Assembly (NCBI RefSeq): GCF_002970975.1
Contig: NZ_KZ672982.1
Span: 186,001 to 250,000, forward strand
DNA from: Microbacterium halophytorum
Lineage (GTDB): Bacteria > Actinomycetota > Actinomycetes > Actinomycetales > Microbacteriaceae
Length of the DNA stretch: 64,000 nucleotides
Direction: 5' to 3'
The notes under the pieces are model-generated. The model searched no databases. It had not been told where the DNA came from and saw only the letters and a list, made by a program, of their open reading frames with translations. Both the position numbers and the translations under genes were made by a program. This document shows positions 24,372 through 32,549 of the stretch, in pieces. Every line of letters starts with the position of its first letter. Position 1 is the stretch's first letter.

Positions 24372-26510
24372 TCAGCCCTCGAGGATCACGAGGCGCTCGG
24401 TCGCCCTCGTCATCGCGACGTACCTGTCGACGGCGCCCGTGATGCCGTCGCCGAGCCCGTCCGGATCCACCAGCACGACCAGGTCGAATTCGAGCCCCTT
24501 GGACTCGGCGGCGGTCATCGCCGCGACCCGCGGAAGGTCAGGCACCTCCGCGGCGCCGATGACGCAGGCGATGCCCTGTTCGTGGTCGGCGAGCCATTCC
24601 TCCAGCACGGTGCGCAGCTCGGCGGCGGCGCCCCGACGCACGGGCACGCCCGATTCCCGCACGGACGCAGGCACATTCGCATCCGGGATCGCCTCGCGGA
24701 TCGCGGGCGCGGCCTCCGCCATCACCTCGGCCGGCGTGCGGTAGTTGATCGTGAGGCCCGCGACCTCGGCGCGCCGGATGCCGACCTCGGCGAGGCGCTC
24801 CTGCCACGACTGCGCGAAGCCGTGCCGCGCCTGGGCGCGATCGCCGACGATCGTGAAGCTCTTCGACGGGCAGCGCCGGATGAGCATGCGCCATTCCGCG
24901 TCGGTGAGCTCCTGTGCCTCGTCGACGATCACGTGGGCGAACGGGCCCGCGAGCTCGTCGTACGGCAGCGCCGGCAGCGCGCCCGGGTCGATCAGTCGCT
25001 CCTGCATGTCGCCGGCGTCGAGCATCAGGGAGACGCCCTCGCCGTCCTCGTCGGAGTCGTGCAGGTACTCCACGACCGTCTCGATCCGCTCGCGCTCCGC
25101 CGCCAGTGCGCGGTCGTGGGCGCGCCGGCGCCTGGTCGCCTCCGGGTCGCCGATCAGGTCGCGGGCCGCGTCGATCAGCGGCAGGTCGTCGTCGGTCCAC
25201 GCCGCGCCGTCCGTGCGGCGCAGCAGCGCGATGTCGTCGGCCGAGAGCTCGGGCGCCGAGCGCTTCAGCAGCGTCGGCGACGTCCACAGCGCCGCGACGA
25301 GGCGCGCGGGGTCGAGCATCGGCCAGACCTTCTCGAACGCGGCGCGCAGCCCGGAGTGGGTCGCGAGCTCGCGGCGCGCCAGGTGCGGCGGCATCTCGCG
25401 CGCTTTGGCCGTCAGGATGTCGAGCAGCTCCTCCCAGACGAGGTGCTGCGCCTCGTTGTGCGGCGTGCCGTCGTCGGCGGCCTCGAACGCCTGCTCCCAC
25501 TCCTCCGGCTGGATGTCGATGTCCGCCCACGACATCGGCACGACGATCTCGTCATCGGGCGCGCGGCGGTAGCCGGCGACGATCCGCTCGATCGCGCGTT
25601 CGAGGGCGATCGAGCCCTTCAGCGCGGACACGCGCGGGTCCGCTTCCGGCAGCGCCTCGACGCCCTCCGGGGTCATCCGGCGCAGCGTCGCGATCCTGAC
25701 GCTCCCCTCCCCGAGGCTCGGCAGCACGTCGTCGACGTACGACAGGTAGCGATCGTTCGGGCCGACGAAGAGCACGCCGCCGCCCCCACGCTGCGAGATG
25801 CGGGTGTCGGAGTACAGCAGGTATGCCGCGCGGTGCAGCGCGACGACCGTCTTCCCCGTGCCGGGGCCCCCGTCGACGACGAGGGCATCGCGGCCGCCGG
25901 CCCGGATGATGGCGTCCTGGTCGGCCTGGATCGTACCGAGCACGTCGCGCATCCGGTCGGAGCGCGAGGCGCCCAGGCTACGGATGAACGCCGACTGGTC
26001 ATCGAGGGCCGCGTCGGTCTCGCGCAGTTCGGCGTCGAAGACCTCGTCCCAGTAGTCGACGACGCGGCCGGACTGCCACCGGAAGCGGCGGCGCATGCTG
26101 AGCCCCATCGGGGTCTGGTGCGTGGCGGCGAAGAAGGGCTCGGCGGCGGGTGCGCGCCAGTCGATCAGCAGGCGCGTGCCGTCGCTCGCGACGAGCCCCG
26201 TGCGGCCGATGTACAGCTCTTCCCCGGCCGACGAGACGATCTTGCCGAGGCACAGGTCGCGCGTGAACCGGCGCAGCACCGTCTGGCGCGCGACGAGATG
26301 GTGCACCAGGATGTCGCGGTCCATCGCGTCCTGGCCCTCGTCGGTCTCGAGCCGTCGGGCATCGGCGAGCCGGCGCTCGACGTCGTCGCGCGCGTCGAAG
26401 AGCGCCTGATCGATGGCCGCGAGGTGCGCGGCGTCGCTGCCGATGAGCGAGTCGTCGGCCTTCGCGGCGCGGGAAGCGGGCAGGGCGAATGCCTCAGCGG
26501 AACGTGTCAC
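24372..26510 (-). CDS. helR: HelR/HelD-type RNA polymerase recycling motor ATPase
   Basis: A 712-residue UvrD-like superfamily 1 ATPase. The N-terminal coiled-coil arm (ALFDARDDVERRLADARRLE) and RDILVHHLVARQTVLRRFTRDL lead to GRTGL...LIDWRAPAAEPFF, the HelD hallmark. Walker A is GGPGTGKTVVALHRAAYLLY (~214), motif II VIVDEAQELTD (~525), then VGDRAQARHG, and motif VI YVAMTRATERLVIL at the end. Family knowledge: HelD removes stalled RNA polymerase from DNA, and the actinobacterial HelR branch also dislodges rifamycins and gives rifampicin tolerance. The GTG start has a good Shine-Dalgarno (GGGAGA). It follows the GNAT gene co-directionally. Confidence 0.88.
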   Translation of the reverse strand: MTRSAEAFALPASRAAKADDSLIGSDAAHLAAIDQALFDARDDVERRLADARRLETDEGQDAMDRDILVHHLVARQTVLRRFTRDLCLGKIVSSAGEELYIGRTGLVASDGTRLLIDWRAPAAEPFFAATHQTPMGLSMRRRFRWQSGRVVDYWDEVFDAELRETDAALDDQSAFIRSLGASRSDRMRDVLGTIQADQDAIIRAGGRDALVVDGGPGTGKTVVALHRAAYLLYSDTRISQRGGGGVLFVGPNDRYLSYVDDVLPSLGEGSVRIATLRRMTPEGVEALPEADPRVSALKGSIALERAIERIVAGYRRAPDDEIVVPMSWADIDIQPEEWEQAFEAADDGTPHNEAQHLVWEELLDILTAKAREMPPHLARRELATHSGLRAAFEKVWPMLDPARLVAALWTSPTLLKRSAPELSADDIALLRRTDGAAWTDDDLPLIDAARDLIGDPEATRRRRAHDRALAAERERIETVVEYLHDSDEDGEGVSLMLDAGDMQERLIDPGALPALPYDELAGPFAHVIVDEAQELTDAEWRMLIRRCPSKSFTIVGDRAQARHGFAQSWQERLAEVGIRRAEVAGLTINYRTPAEVMAEAAPAIREAIPDANVPASVRESGVPVRRGAAAELRTVLEEWLADHEQGIACVIGAAEVPDLPRVAAMTAAESKGLEFDLVVLVDPDGLGDGITGAVDRYVAMTRATERLVILEG

Positions 26511-26616
26511 TCGCTCAATTCTCCCGGATTCCGAGCCCCGCGGCGCCGCTCGGCGCGCCCCGCGGCCTGCAGCCCGAATCCGCTCGACCGCGCGCACGTA
26601 CCGAGGCCGTGCTCCC

Positions 26617-27114
26617 TCACTCGTCGCGCATGGCCACGACATCGAGCACCGCTCCCGTGCGGCTCTGCTTCCGCCCGCGCGAGACGATGCGCATGGCGAG
26701 CCGCTCGTAGAGCGCGATGTTGCGTGCCTCCTCGGCGCGGACGAGGCAGGACAGGCCGCGCAGGCCCTCGCCGCGCGCGTGCTCGCGCAGCGCGCGTACG
26801 AAGCGCCCGCCGATGCCCTGACCACGGGCATCCGGGATCACGCCGAGGCGCGAGAAGTACAGGGTGCCGTCGTCGGCGACGTGATGCTTGACCGACGCGA
26901 CGGCCCGGCCGTCGTGTCGGGCGATGCCGACCCGGACGTCGCCCGTCATCTCGGCGCGCAGCGAATCGACCGTCTCGCGCAGTGCGCCCGAGGGCTCCCC
27001 CGTCAGCGAGAACTCCGCGAAGGCGGAATGCATGACCGAGATGGCGTCGCCTGCCTCGGAGGGCGGCACGGCGAGGGCGATCGTCTCGAGCGCGGGTGCG
27101 GTGGCGTCGTTCAC
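26617..27114 (-). CDS. GNAT-family N-acetyltransferase
   Basis: A 165-residue GNAT enzyme. The acetyl-CoA binding motif is LYFSRLGVIPDARGQGIGGRFV (strand 4 and the Q/RxxGxG/A loop: RGQGIGG), followed by NIALYERLAMRIV in the last helix/strand. It transfers an acetyl group from acetyl-CoA to an amine; the acceptor is unknown. It lies upstream of helR on the same strand (106-bp gap with its own GC hairpin) and diverges from the PspC gene. Confidence 0.85.
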   Translation of the reverse strand: MNDATAPALETIALAVPPSEAGDAISVMHSAFAEFSLTGEPSGALRETVDSLRAEMTGDVRVGIARHDGRAVASVKHHVADDGTLYFSRLGVIPDARGQGIGGRFVRALREHARGEGLRGLSCLVRAEEARNIALYERLAMRIVSRGRKQSRTGAVLDVVAMRDE

Positions 27115-27211
27115 GGGAAGACGGTAGCAGGACGGCGATGCGACGAGCGGAGTCAGGTCCAGCGCGCGACGAGCTGGCCGCCTGGCGATCCGCCACCGCT
27201 ACGCTCGAGCC

Positions 27212-27397
27212 ATGGCTCCCATCGTTCTCTCCCGTCCGCGTGACGACCGGATGATCGCCGGTGTCTGCGCCATGGTCGCGCGTCGATTCGGGTGGAGCAG
27301 CACCTGGACGCGCGTACTGGCGCTCTTCGGGCTGCTCTTCTTCGGCAGCACCATCCCGATCTACATCGCCTTCTGGCTGATCGTCCCCGCGGAGTAG
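27212..27397 (+). CDS. PspC-domain membrane protein
   Basis: A 61-residue single-domain PspC protein: VLSRPRDDRMIAGVCAMVARRFGWSS, then a membrane segment (VLALFGLLFFGSTIPIYIAFWLIVPAE). The domain is known from the phage-shock response, where it senses or stabilises stressed membranes; stand-alone copies are common in actinobacteria. Its last 37 bp overlap the frameshifted end of the convergent HNH gene, an overlap that would not exist without that frameshift. Confidence 0.85.
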   Translation: MAPIVLSRPRDDRMIAGVCAMVARRFGWSSTWTRVLALFGLLFFGSTIPIYIAFWLIVPAE

Positions 27398-29538
27398 GAC
27401 CCGCGGGCGAGGACCCGCGCTGGCCCGGGCCGACCGCCGCTCGACCGACGGTTCCTCGTTCCGGCGGGCGTCGTGCTACGCCAGCGTCGGTGCGAAGTCG
27501 ATGGGACCCGCGGGCGTGGGTGCGCCGTTCGGCGCGGTCGCCGGTTCGAGGTGCGCGCCCAGGATGCGTTCGATCGCGGACGCCTCGGTGGGCGCGGTGG
27601 GGAGGGTTTCGTCGAGGAGCTCGGTGACGCTCCAGTCGCCGATCGCGTCGCCTGATGCTTCGAGCGCGCGTTCTGCGACGTGTTGGTCTGCGAGTCGTTG
27701 GCGCGCGTCGGCGGCGCGGGCGCGCTCGTCGGCGCGCGCGGCAGCGTCCGCGCGGCAGCGTCCGCGCGGCGGACCCGGGCTGCGTCGAGGCGGGGCAGGG
27801 CTGTCGCCTCGAACCGATCGCGTGCGGCGGACCGGGACGCAGCCGCCTTCTCGGCGGACGCGGCGGGCGAGGACGCGGTGTTCTTCTCGGCAGGCGCGGC
27901 GGGCATGGACGCACTCGTCCCCTCGACACGTGCAGCGGGCATGGACGCACTCGTTCCCGTACCCGTGGTCGGTGGTTCGAAGGGTGCGGGGCTGTCGTCG
28001 GTGAGGAGTTCGCGGAAGTAGACGCGGCTCTCGGGCCCGGTCGGGTAGGTGCGGCCGGTGGGGCTGGTCCATTCCAGCTGCCCGCCACCGAGGGCGCGGA
28101 CTCTCCACCCCGAGGTGTGTTTCATGATGTGGTGCCGCTCGCACAGCGCTTCGAGGTTCCCTACCTGGGTGGTGCCGCCGAGGGCGTAGTCGTGGACGTG
28201 GTCGATGTCGCAGTTGCGGGCGGGCACAGTGCACCCCATCACCCGGCAGGTCGCGTCTCGCGCGACGATCATGCGCCGTTGGGCGTTGGAGGGCCGGTAC
28301 CGGTCGACGGCGAGCAGTTCGCCGGTCTCGGCGGCGGCGAACAGGCGATCCCACCCGGTCGCGTGCCCCGCGGCGGCGAGGGCGTCGTCGGTGGCGATGA
28401 TCGTGCCGCGCGCGTCGAGGACGATGCCTTCGGAGGGGTTGATGATCGTGCGGGCGGGGATGACGACCTGCACGTGTGCGGTCACGCCCGACAGCAGTCC
28501 CGCCAGGGCGGTAGCGCCGAACTCGTGCCCCGCAGACGGGCTCCCGGTGAGGGCGAGGTCCGCGGCCAGATCGGCGCGGAGCTGGTCGAAGGTGCGGGTG
28601 TCGCTCGCGCGCAGGCCGAGTTCCTCGCCCGTGCCGGCGAAGATCCGGTCCGAAGTCGAAGCCGAAGCCGAAGCCGACTGGCGACCCGTTCCGACCGTCG
28701 ATGTCCACGCGCCGGCGCGCACGCCAGAAGTGCCGTCCGCGAAGCCGTCCCGATCATCCACGGTCGCGCGGGCGGCCGCGGCGAGCATCGCCGGGGTCGC
28801 CTCGTCGAGGAGGTGCTCCCAGCCCGCCTCCGGGCGGGCGAAGCCGGCCGCGACCCAGGCGCGGCGGGCCGCGCGACGCTCGTCATCGACGCGGCGGGCC
28901 ATGCGGGTGAGGCGATCGTGGATGCCGTGGGCGTGCAGCGTCGGAACCCGCACCGCCAGCTCACTCATCCCGTCATCCAGATCCGTCAGGAACACCCCCC
29001 GCTCGGCACGGGCGGCTTCGTGCCGCTCCGCCGGCGTCACGGCAGAAACCCGCGCGGCCTGCAGCTTCACGACCTTCGCGAACTGCCCCGGCGTCAGCGT
29101 CTCCGCAAACGACACCGCGAGTCCGTCCAGTGACGCCCGCGCACCCTCATCGAGCGTGAGCCCGGCGTCGGTGACGGCCTTCGCGTGCTTGGCGGTGATC
29201 CGGCCCTCCGACAGGGCCGCATGCGTGACCGGGAAGCTCGTCACGAGCCGCTCGGCCGACTCCAGCTCCGCCCGTGCCGACCCCGGATGCACCCGCGTCG
29301 CCGCGGCGACCTCCGCCGCCATCGCCCGCCGCGCATACTCCGGCCCATGCGACGACCCCATCGCCTCACCCTGCGCCTGAGCGATCTCCGCCAGCCGCGC
29401 CACACACGACGCGACCTCCCCATCCATCCGGGCCTGCGCCTCCCGCAGCCGCACGACCTCCGCCACCAGGCGACGCGTCTCGGCGAGCTCTGCCGGACCG
29501 AGGTCCTTGAGCTTGTCTTCGATCGTCACCTTCGACAT
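27361..29538 (-). CDS. DUF222/HNH endonuclease, C-terminus frameshifted by a 14-bp duplication
   Basis: The protein begins MSKVTIEDKLKDLGP and carries a helical DUF222 region (~30-350) and a C-terminal HNH nuclease motif: CRVMGC, DIDHVHDYALGG, NLEALCERHHIMKH (~425-465). Such proteins are multicopy in Microbacteriaceae and related actinobacteria; they are thought to be mobile or self-splicing-associated nucleases. As written it has 725 residues and ends in a basic Pro/Arg/Ser tail. A perfect 14-bp tandem duplication at 27741-27768 shifts the frame. Removing one unit gives a 682-residue protein stopping at 27476, with a normal acidic tail containing GDWSVTELLDETLPTAP and IERILGAHLEPATA. The native C-terminus is therefore probably the restored one. 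Confidence 0.82.
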   Translation of the reverse strand: MSKVTIEDKLKDLGPAELAETRRLVAEVVRLREAQARMDGEVASCVARLAEIAQAQGEAMGSSHGPEYARRAMAAEVAAATRVHPGSARAELESAERLVTSFPVTHAALSEGRITAKHAKAVTDAGLTLDEGARASLDGLAVSFAETLTPGQFAKVVKLQAARVSAVTPAERHEAARAERGVFLTDLDDGMSELAVRVPTLHAHGIHDRLTRMARRVDDERRAARRAWVAAGFARPEAGWEHLLDEATPAMLAAAARATVDDRDGFADGTSGVRAGAWTSTVGTGRQSASASASTSDRIFAGTGEELGLRASDTRTFDQLRADLAADLALTGSPSAGHEFGATALAGLLSGVTAHVQVVIPARTIINPSEGIVLDARGTIIATDDALAAAGHATGWDRLFAAAETGELLAVDRYRPSNAQRRMIVARDATCRVMGCTVPARNCDIDHVHDYALGGTTQVGNLEALCERHHIMKHTSGWRVRALGGGQLEWTSPTGRTYPTGPESRVYFRELLTDDSPAPFEPPTTGTGTSASMPAARVEGTSASMPAAPAEKNTASSPAASAEKAAASRSAARDRFEATALPRLDAARVRRADAAARTLPRAPTSAPAPPTRANDSQTNTSQNARSKHQATRSATGASPSSSTKPSPPRPPRRPRSNASWARTSNRRPRRTAHPRPRVPSTSHRRWRSTTPAGTRNRRSSGGRPGPARVLARGSYSAGTISQKAM
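27741..27768 (-). repeat. 14-bp perfect tandem duplication in the HNH gene
   Basis: GCAGCGTCCGCGCG occurs twice with no gap. Because 14 is not a multiple of three, copy number sets which C-terminus is made. One copy restores the frame that looks coding downstream; two copies give the basic, low-complexity tail. Confidence 0.9.
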
Positions 29539-29544
29539 ACCCTC

Positions 29545-29573
29545 ATTCTATCGAAACTTTCTGCTACTCGCAA
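29545..29573 (-). promoter_or_regulatory. Leaderless-type promoter of the HNH gene
   Basis: On the minus strand TTGCGA (29568-29573), 17 bases, TAGAAT (29545-29550), then six bases to the ATG. Transcription would begin at or next to the start codon, giving a leaderless mRNA. The rest of the 218-bp gap up to the response-regulator gene shows nothing I can name. Confidence 0.6.
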
Positions 29574-29756
29574 GCGTCAACAACGACATTCCTCTCGAAT
29601 CTTTGGCCAATGCCGTCACCAGATCCACGCGCGAGGTTCGGGCCGTCGTGCGGGGTTCGCCGCTGCGCGAGTACGACTCCAGCCGCAGCGGGGCACGGCG
29701 CCGGTCGGAACATCAGAAGTCGTCGCGCCCATGCATCCGCGCTCAGCCCTGCGCCA

Positions 29757-30419
29757 TCAGTGCCGTGCGGCCTGGAGGTAGGTCAGAACGGCCCTGACCC
29801 GTCGGTTCTCCTCGACCGGGCCGAGCCCGAGCTTGGCGAACACGTTGCCGACGTGCTTGCTCACGGCAGCGTCGGTGAGCGTCAGGGTCGTCGCAATGTC
29901 GGTGTTCGACTGCCCGTCCGCCATCAGTGCCAGCACCTCTCGCTCGCGCGGGGTGAGGCGGTCGAGCGGACCCGGCCGCGAGCCGCTGAGCAGGTGGTGC
30001 ACAACATCCGGGTCGATAACGGTCCCGCCGCTTGCAACCGTCTCGAGAGCGGCCGCGAAGTCGCGGACGCGGTTCACCCGATCCTTCAACAGGTATCCGA
30101 TCGCCCCCTCGCGAAGGGTGAGCAGCTCCCGCGCGTAGGTGTCCGCGAGGTACTGCGAGAGCACCATGACGGGCTGCGCCGGCGCGGCCGTCCGGATCTC
30201 GAGAGCCGCACGGAGCCCGTCGTCCCCGCCGTCGGGAGGCATCCGCACGTCAGTGAGCACGAGGTCGGGCGGCTCCCCGGCATCGGCGAGCCGCCCGTAC
30301 GCGTCGACGAGGCCTGGCGCCGTCGCGGCCGTCGCAGCGATCGTGTGGCCGAGACGCTCCAGGAGCGCGACGAGCGCCTCGCGCAGCAGCGCGGAGTCCT
30401 CAGCGAGCAGCAGGCGCAT
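29757..30419 (-). CDS. NarL/LuxR-family response regulator
   Basis: A 220-residue two-domain regulator. The receiver domain starts MRLLLAEDSALLREAL; the phosphoacceptor is the Asp in LVLTDVRMPPDG (~53), followed by MVLSQY (Thr/Ser site is Ser) and GYLLKDRV (Lys). The C-terminal LuxR helix-turn-helix is LTPREREVLALMADGQSNTDIATTL...SKHVGNVFAKLGL. It overlaps the 3' end of the upstream histidine-kinase gene by 20 bp, so the two form an operon. It probably controls the divergent ABC transporter. The receiver loop is longer by a Gly/Asp stretch after the Asp. Confidence 0.9.
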   Translation of the reverse strand: MRLLLAEDSALLREALVALLERLGHTIAATAATAPGLVDAYGRLADAGEPPDLVLTDVRMPPDGGDDGLRAALEIRTAAPAQPVMVLSQYLADTYARELLTLREGAIGYLLKDRVNRVRDFAAALETVASGGTVIDPDVVHHLLSGSRPGPLDRLTPREREVLALMADGQSNTDIATTLTLTDAAVSKHVGNVFAKLGLGPVEENRRVRAVLTYLQAARH

Positions 30420-31683
30420 CGACTCCGACCTCCTCTCTGACGATCGGGACCGACATGTACAGCGTCGTCGGCCCGCCGATCGGGCTGACGACCCGGAACG
30501 TGCCGCCCAGGGTGTCGGCGCGTTCGCGCAGGCCGCTGAGCCCCGTTCCGGCGCTCTCGTCGGCACCGCCCTGGCCGTCGTCGGTCACCGCCACCGAGAG
30601 GGATCCTTCGTCGAGCCGCGCGCTGACAGTGACGCGGGTCGCGGTCGTGTGCTTCGCAGCGTTGCTGATCGCCTCGGTGACCAGGTAGTAGGCGGCCGAT
30701 TCCACGGCGCTCGGCAGTCGACCGAACTCCTCGATCTCGAGGGTGATCGCGACCGGCGTGCGGTCGGCGAGCTCGTGCAGCGCGGCGCCGAGGCCGTGAT
30801 CGGTCAGCACGGCCGGATGGATGCCCCTCACGGTGCTGCGCAGCGCCGCCATCGCATGCTCCGCCTGGCCCTGCGCGGCGTCGAGCGCCTCGCGCGCTGC
30901 CACGGTGTCGGCGCCACGCGCCGTCAGGTCATCGATCTCGAGGCTGACGATGCCGAGCCGAGCACCGAGGGTCACGAGCTCCTGCTGCACGCCGTCGTGC
31001 AGGTCGCGCTCGATGTGTCGCCGCTCCGCCTCCGACGCGGCGACGAGCGCCGCCCGGGACTGCACGAGCCGCTCGACGTTGCGGGTGAGCTCCCGCTGCC
31101 GCGGTCCGCACAACGCCCTCAGCAGCGTCGCCTGCCCGGCCGCGAGCATCGCGTTGACGTACGCGAACAGGAGGACAGCGAACAGTGCGATCGGAAGGAC
31201 CAGCCACCAGTTGTCCGCCCCGATCACCACGTGCGTGTCGCCGTACAGGTTGACCCGCCCCGGGCCCCGCAGGCCGAGCACGGCGATCGCACCGAGTGCG
31301 AGCAGGCAGAACGCCTCGGCGCACAGGACGATCAGCACGGCCCAACCGAGCACGAGGTCCGCCAGGAGAGCGCCGGTCTCGCGCCAGGTCGCAGGCTCGG
31401 CAACGCGGACCGATAGCCACATGTGGCGCTGTTCTGGGGCGACCGCGACGTGGCCCGACGCCTGATGGCCGAAGCCGAGGAGGCGCGTGCGGCGCCGTTC
31501 CAACGCCCCGACGGCGATGCCCCAGAGCGGCAAGAGCAACAGCGTCAGCACCGCGATCGGCAGCAGCAGCAGCCCGATTGCGGCGCTGGCGAGCAGGTAC
31601 ACGAGCGCGAGCCACGGCCAGCGGCCCGTGAGGAACCGCCATGGCGGGCGCATCAGCGCCTGCCACACGGTCGTCGTCCCCAT
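30400..31683 (-). CDS. Sensor histidine kinase (HisKA_3 type)
   Basis: The protein has 427 residues. It has two pairs of membrane helices (~20-60 and ~110-185) with a short extracytoplasmic loop and no large sensor domain, as in antimicrobial-peptide-type sensors. The dimerisation/phosphoacceptor segment is HIERDLHDGVQQELVTLG (His ~222) and the ATPase domain has SNAAKH (N box), DDGQGG and TGLSGLRERADTLGG (G boxes). It phosphorylates the downstream NarL regulator. ATG start chosen because AGGG lies eight bases upstream; an in-frame GTG adds three residues. Confidence 0.9.
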   Translation of the reverse strand: MGTTTVWQALMRPPWRFLTGRWPWLALVYLLASAAIGLLLLPIAVLTLLLLPLWGIAVGALERRRTRLLGFGHQASGHVAVAPEQRHMWLSVRVAEPATWRETGALLADLVLGWAVLIVLCAEAFCLLALGAIAVLGLRGPGRVNLYGDTHVVIGADNWWLVLPIALFAVLLFAYVNAMLAAGQATLLRALCGPRQRELTRNVERLVQSRAALVAASEAERRHIERDLHDGVQQELVTLGARLGIVSLEIDDLTARGADTVAAREALDAAQGQAEHAMAALRSTVRGIHPAVLTDHGLGAALHELADRTPVAITLEIEEFGRLPSAVESAAYYLVTEAISNAAKHTTATRVTVSARLDEGSLSVAVTDDGQGGADESAGTGLSGLRERADTLGGTFRVVSPIGGPTTLYMSVPIVREEVGVDAPAAR

Positions 31684-31808
31684 AGATGTCACCCTACGGG
31701 CGCGCGGTCGCCGCGCCTCGTCGTCGGCCGAAGAGTAGAGCCAGCACTACCACGACTCTCTACGCCGCTCCCTCGCGCAAGTCGCACATCCGGGGTCGGA
31801 TGATCTGC
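31684..31808. promoter_or_regulatory. Shared intergenic region between the two-component operon and the ABC transporter
   Basis: This 125-bp gap between divergent genes must hold both promoters. It contains an inverted repeat GTAGAG (31735-31740) / CTCTAC (31758-31763) with a 17-bp spacer, a plausible site for the NarL-type regulator or the outer bases of opposed -10 elements. No experimental or motif-level proof. Confidence 0.35.
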
Positions 31809-32549
31809 ATGACCGAATCGATGATCAGCACCGCGGGCCTGCGCAAGACGTTTCCCGGAGCGGGACGAAAGGACCCGCGCGTGCCCGTGCTCAACGGAAT
31901 CTCCCTCGAGATCCGGGCCGGCGAGATGGTGAGCATCGTCGGGCCATCCGGGTCGGGGAAGTCGACACTGCTGCACTGCCTCGCCGGCCTCGAGCCATAC
32001 GACGCGGGGTCAGTGCGCCTCGCGGGCCACGAGTTGGCCGAGCTCGGCCGCGGCAAGCTGGCAAGATTGCGCCGCCGCCACGTCGGCTTCGTCCTCCAGT
32101 CGTTCAACCTCATTCCATCGCTGACTGCGCGGGAGAACATCGCGCTGCCGGCGCGGCTCGCCCGCCGCCGCGTACGTCGGGCGGACATCGATCGTGCCCT
32201 GACGGCGGTGGGCATCGCCGATCGCGCCGCTCACCGCCCCGGGCACCTCTCGGGCGGACAGCAACAGCGCGCGGCCATCGCACGGGTCTTGGCGATGCGT
32301 CCCGACATCGTGTTCGCCGACGAGCCGACCGGGTCGCTCGACACGGCCACCGGCGGTGACGTACTGCGTCTCCTGCGCGCGTCGGCTGGAACCGGCCGCT
32401 CCGTCGTCCTCGTCACGCATGACCTCGAGGCCGCGGCCCTTGCCGATCGTGTTCTCGTGCTCCGCGACGGGCTCATCCACGCCGAGCTGAGCGCACCGAC
32501 TCCTGGGCGAGTGCTCGACGCCGTCTCCCACGCACGGGCAGACGCATGA
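31809..32549 (+). CDS. ABC transporter ATP-binding protein (LolD/MacB type)
   Basis: A 246-residue ATPase. Walker A GPSGSGKST (~45), Q-loop LQSFNLIPSLT, signature LSGGQQQRAAIAR, Walker B IVFADEPTGSLD and H-loop LVTHD are all intact. The LxxLSGGQQQR and GSLDTATGGDVL features place it with MacB/LolD/BceA-type ATPases that serve FtsX-like permeases. It overlaps the permease gene by four bases (ATGA). The divergent two-component system suggests antimicrobial-peptide or envelope-stress detoxification. Several ATGs lie close together; I chose the one giving MTESMISTAGL. Confidence 0.9.
   Translation: MTESMISTAGLRKTFPGAGRKDPRVPVLNGISLEIRAGEMVSIVGPSGSGKSTLLHCLAGLEPYDAGSVRLAGHELAELGRGKLARLRRRHVGFVLQSFNLIPSLTARENIALPARLARRRVRRADIDRALTAVGIADRAAHRPGHLSGGQQQRAAIARVLAMRPDIVFADEPTGSLDTATGGDVLRLLRASAGTGRSVVLVTHDLEAAALADRVLVLRDGLIHAELSAPTPGRVLDAVSHARADA

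Noticed and set aside
26511..26616. Rifamycin-associated element upstream of helR
   Set aside because: I cannot recall its consensus reliably and see only GC-rich hairpins, so I do not claim it.
30420..30566. N-terminal extension of the response regulator into the kinase gene
   Set aside because: The receiver domain starts at the chosen ATG; the upstream part is an out-of-frame translation of the kinase C-terminus.
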